Assembly (NCBI GenBank): GCA_963924555.1
Contig: OZ004581.1
Span: 7,169,338-7,233,337, forward strand
Reading direction: 5' to 3'
Length of the DNA stretch: 64,000 nucleotides
DNA from: Crambe crambe
Taxonomy: Eukaryota > Porifera > Demospongiae > Poecilosclerida > Crambeidae
Shown: positions 59,499 to 64,000 of the stretch, piece after piece
Layout: every line of letters begins with the position of its first letter
Numbering within the stretch: the first letter of the stretch is position 1
The notes under the pieces: generated by a model
Database searches by the model: none
What the model saw: only the letters and a program-made list of their open reading frames with translations
Told to the model about the DNA's origin: nothing
Made by a program: the position numbers and the translations under genes

Positions 59499-60437
59499 TC
59501 ACAGAGTTACACTTACTCGATTAATACATCTAGTAATTTGTGGCCGCCGCCCTTGTGTTGAATTATCACATATTAGACAACAGTTTGAAGAAAAATAACT
59601 ATTATTGCAGAAATTTATATTAACATAAGCACATCTCAGAAATGCTAAACAGCGACACCGTGATAATGGTTGCGTGCAATTCATGGTGAACCGTTCCAAT
59701 ATCCTTTGTTGACATAATCTGAAAGTGATAACAGGAAATAGTGTGACAAACAGCATGCAGTGGCAGATTTAAGGAGTTTCTTTTACTTCTTAAGAAGTAC
59801 CCAACTTAATTTGCATCTTAAAATTTTGCACAGCCAGGCAGGGCTGGATCCAGGATTTTATTGCATGAAAAAAAAAAGAAGCTACTAAGCAACGTTGGTC
59901 TAACTTTTATGCAATCATTATTTTTTCGTTAAGCTTGAAGTTGAAACACTATTGCAGCAAAGCCTGGAGCCTGTAGATTGTAACCATGGAGGCAGATAGC
60001 TAATGGTCCCACTAACTGTTTTTCAAGGGGTGGGAGTGGATTGCTTTCTTCCCCCTACGTACATGCATGAGTCCAAGCATGGACTTACCATGCACTAACT
60101 TGAATGGTGTGGAAAAGTTTTTCTGTATAAACCATCCATGCATGCTTACTTTTTTGGATCATATGACCAATAACAAACATGCCTCTATAATTATGATCAA
60201 TACTATCCTGATGTCTGTTTGCCCTGTAGTCCATGCACCTGGCCATGCATGCAGCTAACTAGCTAGCTACACCACAGCTAGTTGTTATAGCTACTAGCCT
60301 AGGTAATATTGAGCTCACTTTTCTTCTGTTAGATCAGAGCAATGATCACCTACATCTGACTTTCTTGGTGTACCTTCAACTGAACATCCATGATGTAGAA
60401 GGACAAGGTAGATTTGAAGAAAACAGAACCAAAACAT
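53478..60437 (-). CDS. Adhesion-GPCR-like gene lacking GPS and TM1-4 exons
   Basis: Exons read in phase: 60437-60319 (signal peptide [17 protein letters not shown]), 59718-59517 (Cys-rich), uncertain exons 59356-59225, 58601-58539, 57503-57389, 57283-57227, 56762-56679, 55790-55694, 54873-54765 (GAIN-like text), 54647-54541 (TM5 end, [15 protein letters not shown]), 54489-54363 (TM6-7: [32 protein letters not shown]), 53934-53811 ([16 protein letters not shown]), 53527-53478 (stop). TM6-TM7 is diagnostic of adhesion GPCRs. Only 117 bases separate the GAIN exon from the TM5 exon, with no room for GPS and TM1-4, yet both are phase 0 so the frame survives. A possible frameshift near 59250 also hints at decay. 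Probably a damaged receptor, or a secreted/tethered variant. Confidence 0.72.
54962..55045. repeat. (CATA)n microsatellite
   Basis: About twenty ATAC/CATA units within an intron of the adhesion-GPCR-like gene. Tyr-His-Thr and Tyr-Val-Cys frames across it are artefacts. Confidence 0.95.
55635..55700 (-). repeat. 21-base tandem repeat that triplicates a splice donor
   Basis: Minus strand: ATAGCAGGTATTAATCCCAT occurs three times in a row, each with the AG/GTATTAAT donor of the exon 55790-55694. Use of the second or third donor would read into TAA. Confidence 0.85.
55809..56272. mobile_element. Composite MITE, copy 1
   Basis: Two joined units. The first starts TTAGACTATAGC and ends GCTATAGTCTAA (56102-56113), with an internal doubled CACTTAGAATCACGCCTTA. 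The second is a GC-rich hairpin (TTAGACACCTCGACCAACGG to GTCTCGTTGTCTAAC) with core GCCCTCGCTGCGCTCGGG. Non-coding, in an intron of the adhesion-GPCR-like gene. Confidence 0.8.
57581..58503. mobile_element. Composite MITE, copies 2 and 3 in tandem
   Basis: Two nearly identical units, about 57581-58043 and 58039-58503, abut head to tail sharing a TTTAGACTATAGC junction. Both match the copy at 55809-56272 almost base for base, so the amplification is recent. Confidence 0.85.
58804..59068. mobile_element. Second copy of the CAGTGGTGGATC-end element
   Basis: Begins CAGTAGTGGATCCAGGATTT and ends CTCCTAGATCCATCACTG, inverted relative to 40158-40437, with a G run near 59010. Intronic, non-coding. 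Confidence 0.65.
59451..59494. repeat. (GA)n microsatellite
   Basis: About twenty GA dinucleotides directly after the donor side of the Cys-rich adhesion-GPCR exon. Confidence 0.95.
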
Positions 60438-61418
60438 TGTTGAGTTAGCTAGCTAGTTGAGTTATAGCTAGCTTGCTATATTTAGCTGGCTACTCTAGTC
60501 TACCTACGTATGATACTTGATAAGACTATTAGCTAACCTTATAATGCTACTAGCTATAGCTATAAACAATAATACTTGCCCATTGGCCTGTAATGAAAAA
60601 CAAGACAGTTGTGTAAACTTTTAATTGTAATGCACCTAACATACATGCACAGTATTGGTTATTATAGCTACTTTCTAAAATAACTTTCCTTAGTAAACAT
60701 TGGCTGCTATATATAGTGCCCTGCTCTGTAACTGGGCAACGAACTGGAAGATGAAATTCAAGGAATTGAATTGTGTGGTAACTACTGCACTGTACAACTA
60801 GCAAGTCGCCGCTGATGGACTAGTAGCTGCATGCTGAATGGAGTGTGAGATCTCAACAGCTGACACCTACAAGACCCTGGTGTCTTTTTTGCTCCAGACC
60901 CTATGCTTCAATCCCCACTACAACCTTATCACTACTCAAGCATATCGCACACCAGGGAAGTAGCTAAGATTTGGTGGGGCAAACAATTAATTTGACCCTT
61001 TTCGCTGACCACACCCATTTTTCAGTCGTACTAAACAGCTTTGTTTCCATGAAAATTTACTGGGGCAAGTCCCCCAGTTGCCCTAATGGTAGCTACTCCT
61101 TCACACACTTGGGCTGATTAGCTAAATGAACTTTTACTACCAAAATGAACATAAAATTCTGCATATAATATATCAGCCTGGTACCTCTCAGCTATTCTAT
61201 TGCTCTAATACCCTGAGGAATAAGGCCCCATCCTATAGCTAGCTACAGCATTATGCCGATTTGTAGTGTTTTGCCTCCACGTTATATTTAATTTTGCCAC
61301 AGTACATACAGTACAGTACGTAGATCACTGACTAGAAACCCTTTACCTAACATGCGTGCGCGCGCGTCGGTAGTCTCGCGCGCGCCCCCTGCATTAACTA
61401 CCGGTATACCGCGTACCG
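60438..61418. other. Divergent intergenic region
   Basis: Lies between the start codon of the adhesion-GPCR-like gene (minus) and that of the hydroxyacid oxidase fragment (plus). No exon recognised. The last 80 bases are CpG-rich (GCGTGCGCGCGCGTCGG, CTCGCGCGCGCC), a likely promoter for the plus-strand gene. Confidence 0.45.
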
Positions 61419-62106
61419 ATGCTAAGCATGTTTTGCCTGTCTGATTTTGAAGAGCATGCTCGGAAAGTGCTGCCGAAGGATGCGTGGGGCTACTACTCCT
61501 CAGGAGCTGACCCAGAGCAGTCACTCAAAGATAATGTAGAGGCATTCAGGAGGTCAGCTAGTCAAGTATTAATACATGCATGATCCACCCTTTCATGTGT
61601 GGACATTGAGGTCATAATTCAATTATGCTGTTGTGTGCACAAACCAGATTTGCATGTGTACAGATGAGTTTGCATGTCCACCCTCTCCACCCTCTAATGT
61701 ATCGGGTTTCTATCCACCTACCTACCTATCAGGTTGCACGTCCAACCTAAATTGTAGTCTGGTGAACCATCCCCGGCCACTTCTGCAGCACTGGATGTAT
61801 TGCATCACCAGCACGCGGACTACCTAAATTGCATGTCCACCCGGTTTGCATGTACAAGGTATCAGGTTTGTATGTGATATTGGCATCTTTATTCATCCTA
61901 ATAGCTAGCTACCCACATTAATCTTAATGAGATTATCATGTGCACACATGATAGGTATCGGTTTCGTCCTCGTGTTTTGAGAGATGTCTCCAAGGTGGAT
62001 ATACGTGTGAAGATCCAGGGAGATGAGGTGGGGTCTCCCATAGATGTGTCCCCCACTGCCATGCAGAAGATGGCTCACATTGAAGGGGAAGCTGCTACAG
62101 CACAAG
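61419..62106 (+). CDS. Hydroxyacid (glycolate) oxidase, first two exons only
   Basis: Exon 1 is 61419-61552 (second ATG at 61428 fits better: MFCLSDFEEHARKVLPKDAW, then YYSSGADPEQSLKDNVEAF). Exon 2 is 61955-62106 (YRFRPRVLRDVSKVDI, then SPTAMQKMAHIEGEAATAQ). Splice phases agree (AG plus G; ends phase 1 at GTAAGC). This is the N-terminal third of an FMN-dependent alpha-hydroxyacid oxidase (family length about 360-370 residues), a peroxisomal 2-hydroxyacid oxidase in animals. The catalytic histidine and C-terminal peroxisomal signal would be in later exons, but none is seen up to 64000; instead the segmental duplication begins about 70 bases downstream. Either the intron is long or the gene was truncated. 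Confidence 0.8.
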
Positions 62107-62578
62107 GTAAGCTACACTACTTGGCAAGTTGGTTCATGTCTTGTTGGTTCATGTCTTGTTGAAGTACACCTCTGCTATAGGCTTGTTTTCTTCCATGCAA
62201 ACATAGGCTAGCTTTGCTAAACTGATAAATTCTTGCTAGTTTGGTGTATGAAAATGAGCACTAGTTCAACTACTATTAACCAGCAGTATGAGTACAATTT
62301 TTCTATACCTTAATTGTCCACTTACATGGTGGTCATGCTGCATAATAATTATGTGGACAGACAGGTACATGTGACAATTAACGTACACTACAATGGGTCT
62401 ATTCAATTTTGAGGAGGCATTTTTTTTGTCCTAGCCTCCACTTTTATTTGTGTTCGTGTGGCTTGATATGTTTACTACATATTCAGATGCTAACAACATA
62501 ACCTCAAATGTACTTTCAAATTCCTTGTTATAAGTGCACATACGTATACTTTATTTATGATGATGATGTTTAATGCAG

Positions 62579-62955
62579 ATTCAGTTCAAGGTGTAATTAG
62601 AGATGTCACAACAATGTCTCCCTCAGTTGCTGATGGAAGAGACATCAACACTGTAGCCATCTTTGTTTGCACTGCACTGGCTTTAGCCATCCTTATTGCA
62701 ATAGCAATAGCCATTCCTGTTATTGTTATCTTTGTGAGGAAGTATAGAAAGAAGTCCAAACTGGAATCAATCAGGTACTACTACAATTAATAGCTATAGT
62801 TGCTATAGCTACTAACAATAAATTATTATTGTTTTGGACCATTGGAATATTTCAGTTTAGTGCCACATGAAGTAACAGTACCTTGTGATGATGCTGCCTA
62901 TGAGTATAAATGCTTTGATGATGTAATGCCAGAACAGCAGCAGTCATCACTGTAA
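62579..62955 (+). pseudogene. Receptor TM and cytoplasmic exons, isolated copy
   Basis: 62579-62774 (DSVQGVIRDV, helix ALALAILIAIAIAIPVIVIF, basic RKYRKKSK) and 62856-62955 (LVPHEVTVPCDDAAYEYKCF, PEQQQSSL-stop TAA). Splice sites and phases are intact and the tail is in frame, unlike the copy at 51083. No ectodomain exon precedes it within the duplicated block, so it cannot make a whole receptor as it stands. Five residues longer than receptor B before the helix. Confidence 0.7.
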
Positions 62956-63899
62956 ACGTAACTAACTGCATTAGCCATTATTATTATTAGCTATGTACAT
63001 TTCTTTCTGTTAAGCTGATACGTAATTATAGTTGTGATACGTAGCTACATAGTAGACTGTGTGACAAGTAGTTTAATTTTTTTTTATACAATTAATATAT
63101 ATGTGTGCCTATAAAACAATTTCTACTAAAATACGTAGAAACAAGGTGATGTGGGTTGGTAAACGGTACGTAAGCTAACAAGACATGAGGGCTTTGGGGA
63201 CTTAAGCTCCCTTCCCCAATTCAGTTTTAGCTGTTAGCCAGTTATTCCCACATTCACCCAGTCCCTCATTAGTATGTGTATGTGGAATTTTGTCCTAATT
63301 ACATTTGTAGTTCTCTCTTGCTTGCTGCACATGTGCAGTTCACACAGCAACAAGAATCAAAGCCAAAGTTTTTAATCAGAGGAGATTGGATACCTATACA
63401 TAATTATGTCATAATTAATTTTGACCCTTCATTATTCTTCTAATTGATCCGTAACATAAGGGATGTAAAAGGTCAAGGAGTAACCACATATAAGACCAGG
63501 GAGTTAAAAAATAAATGCTGGCCCTTGGCCATTTTCTGCCAAAATTAATAGCTATATCATTTTGCCACCCAACTTTGCCATAATGGCCGACCAAACATTT
63601 AGGTGGTAAGCACCCAATGCATATGGCCAGCTTCCTGAAAATAACTCTTTAAGACTCATAAAGAGGTTAGTTATAGACACATTGTATGTTAAATAATTTG
63701 AAACTGTTTAGTTATTTTATAATTAGCTAGTTATTAAAAAAAAAATTCAAAGTGAACTGGTACAAGAACAGGCTGATAATAGCTAGCTAGCTAAACTTCC
63801 TTGTAATTTTGCAATGAAGAAAATTTATTAGTGACATTGAATTAAGTCTGGATGAACTTTACCACAACAATAAAGGATTATGTATAGTCGAAATAAGGG

Positions 63900-63949
63900 T
63901 TACTTATCACATGACCTTGGGAATGTGTACGTGTAGCTCATGGTTACAC
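63900..63949 (-). pseudogene. Last exon of a second adhesion-GPCR-like copy
   Basis: After an AACAG acceptor, the exon reads (G)[15 protein letters not shown]-stop, one residue different from 53527-53478. The rest of that gene, if present, lies beyond the window. Called pseudogene only because the remainder is unseen. Confidence 0.6.
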
Positions 63950-64000
63950 CTGTTAAAAAGAAACAAAAAAAATAATGTTAGCAGCACACAGTGCATACGT

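Larger units (their letters stand above)
62179..63965. repeat. Segmental duplication, copy 2
   Basis: Matches 50283-53535 in order and orientation, without the inserts at 51190-52330 and 52665-52960. It probably continues past the right edge. Contains receptor TM and tail exons (plus) and the last adhesion-GPCR exon (minus). Confidence 0.85.

Noticed and set aside
1-64000. tRNA, rRNA or viral genes
   Set aside because: No tRNA cloverleaf with A/B boxes, rRNA core sequence, reverse transcriptase or capsid-like ORF was recognised by eye on either strand; a covariance-model search would be needed to exclude small RNAs.

Overview
This is a eukaryotic, almost certainly animal, window: spliced genes with GT/AG introns, a caspase, Ig and fibronectin III exons joined in phase 1, an adhesion-GPCR, and many DNA transposons. 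The AT-rich intergenic DNA with endless TAGCTA words, the compact introns and the gene families suggest a demosponge (Amphimedon-like). That placement is inference; no marker gene was read.

Layout. (1) 1-9.5 kb, minus strand: receptor paralogue A. It has a signal-peptide exon and a giant exon of more than 6.5 kb that runs off the left edge and carries one in-frame TGA. (2) 9.9-13.3 kb: decayed and scrambled Ig/FN3/TM exons of the same family. (3) 14.3-17.6 kb: a complete pogo/Tigger-type transposon with an intact transposase. (4) 19.0-25.4 kb, plus: a multi-exon gene encoding Roc-COR-like GTPase, SAM, SAM and caspase. (5) 26-26.75 kb: minus-strand fragment of an unrecognised gene. (6) 27.1-42.0 kb, minus: the complete receptor paralogue B, nine exons and 2745 codons before the stop. 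(7) 42.1-47.7 kb: a palindromic MITE interrupted by a 5.2 kb DNA transposon with a RecQ-like helicase and a divergently transcribed zinc-finger/DUF6589-like transposase. The target duplications are 9 and 10 bp, recalling the helicase-bearing Academ lineage. (8) 49.2-51.2 kb, plus: partial, damaged copy of the receptor 3' end. (9) 51.4-52.2 kb: transposon relics, including a MITE with a helicase fragment. (10) 53.5-60.4 kb, minus: adhesion-GPCR-like gene lacking the exons for GPS and TM1-4. (11) 61.4-62.1 kb, plus: first two exons of a hydroxyacid (glycolate) oxidase. (12) 62.2-64.0 kb: second copy of the 50.3-53.5 kb segment, with receptor TM/tail exons on plus and the last adhesion-GPCR exon on minus.

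Themes. The receptor family joins a very long uninterrupted ectodomain exon, parts of which resemble giant bacterial surface proteins, to metazoan Ig/FN3/TM exons. A fast-diverging segment bounded by furin-like sites makes it a candidate for variable recognition. The Roc-COR-SAM-SAM-caspase gene would put nucleotide sensing, oligomerisation and protease output in one polypeptide. Transposons have reshaped the locus; the nested 5.6 kb insertion separates the start codon of receptor B from its likely ancestral promoter.

Limits: splice sites were assigned by eye from consensus, phase and paralogue comparison. No database search was possible, and family names rest on motif recognition.
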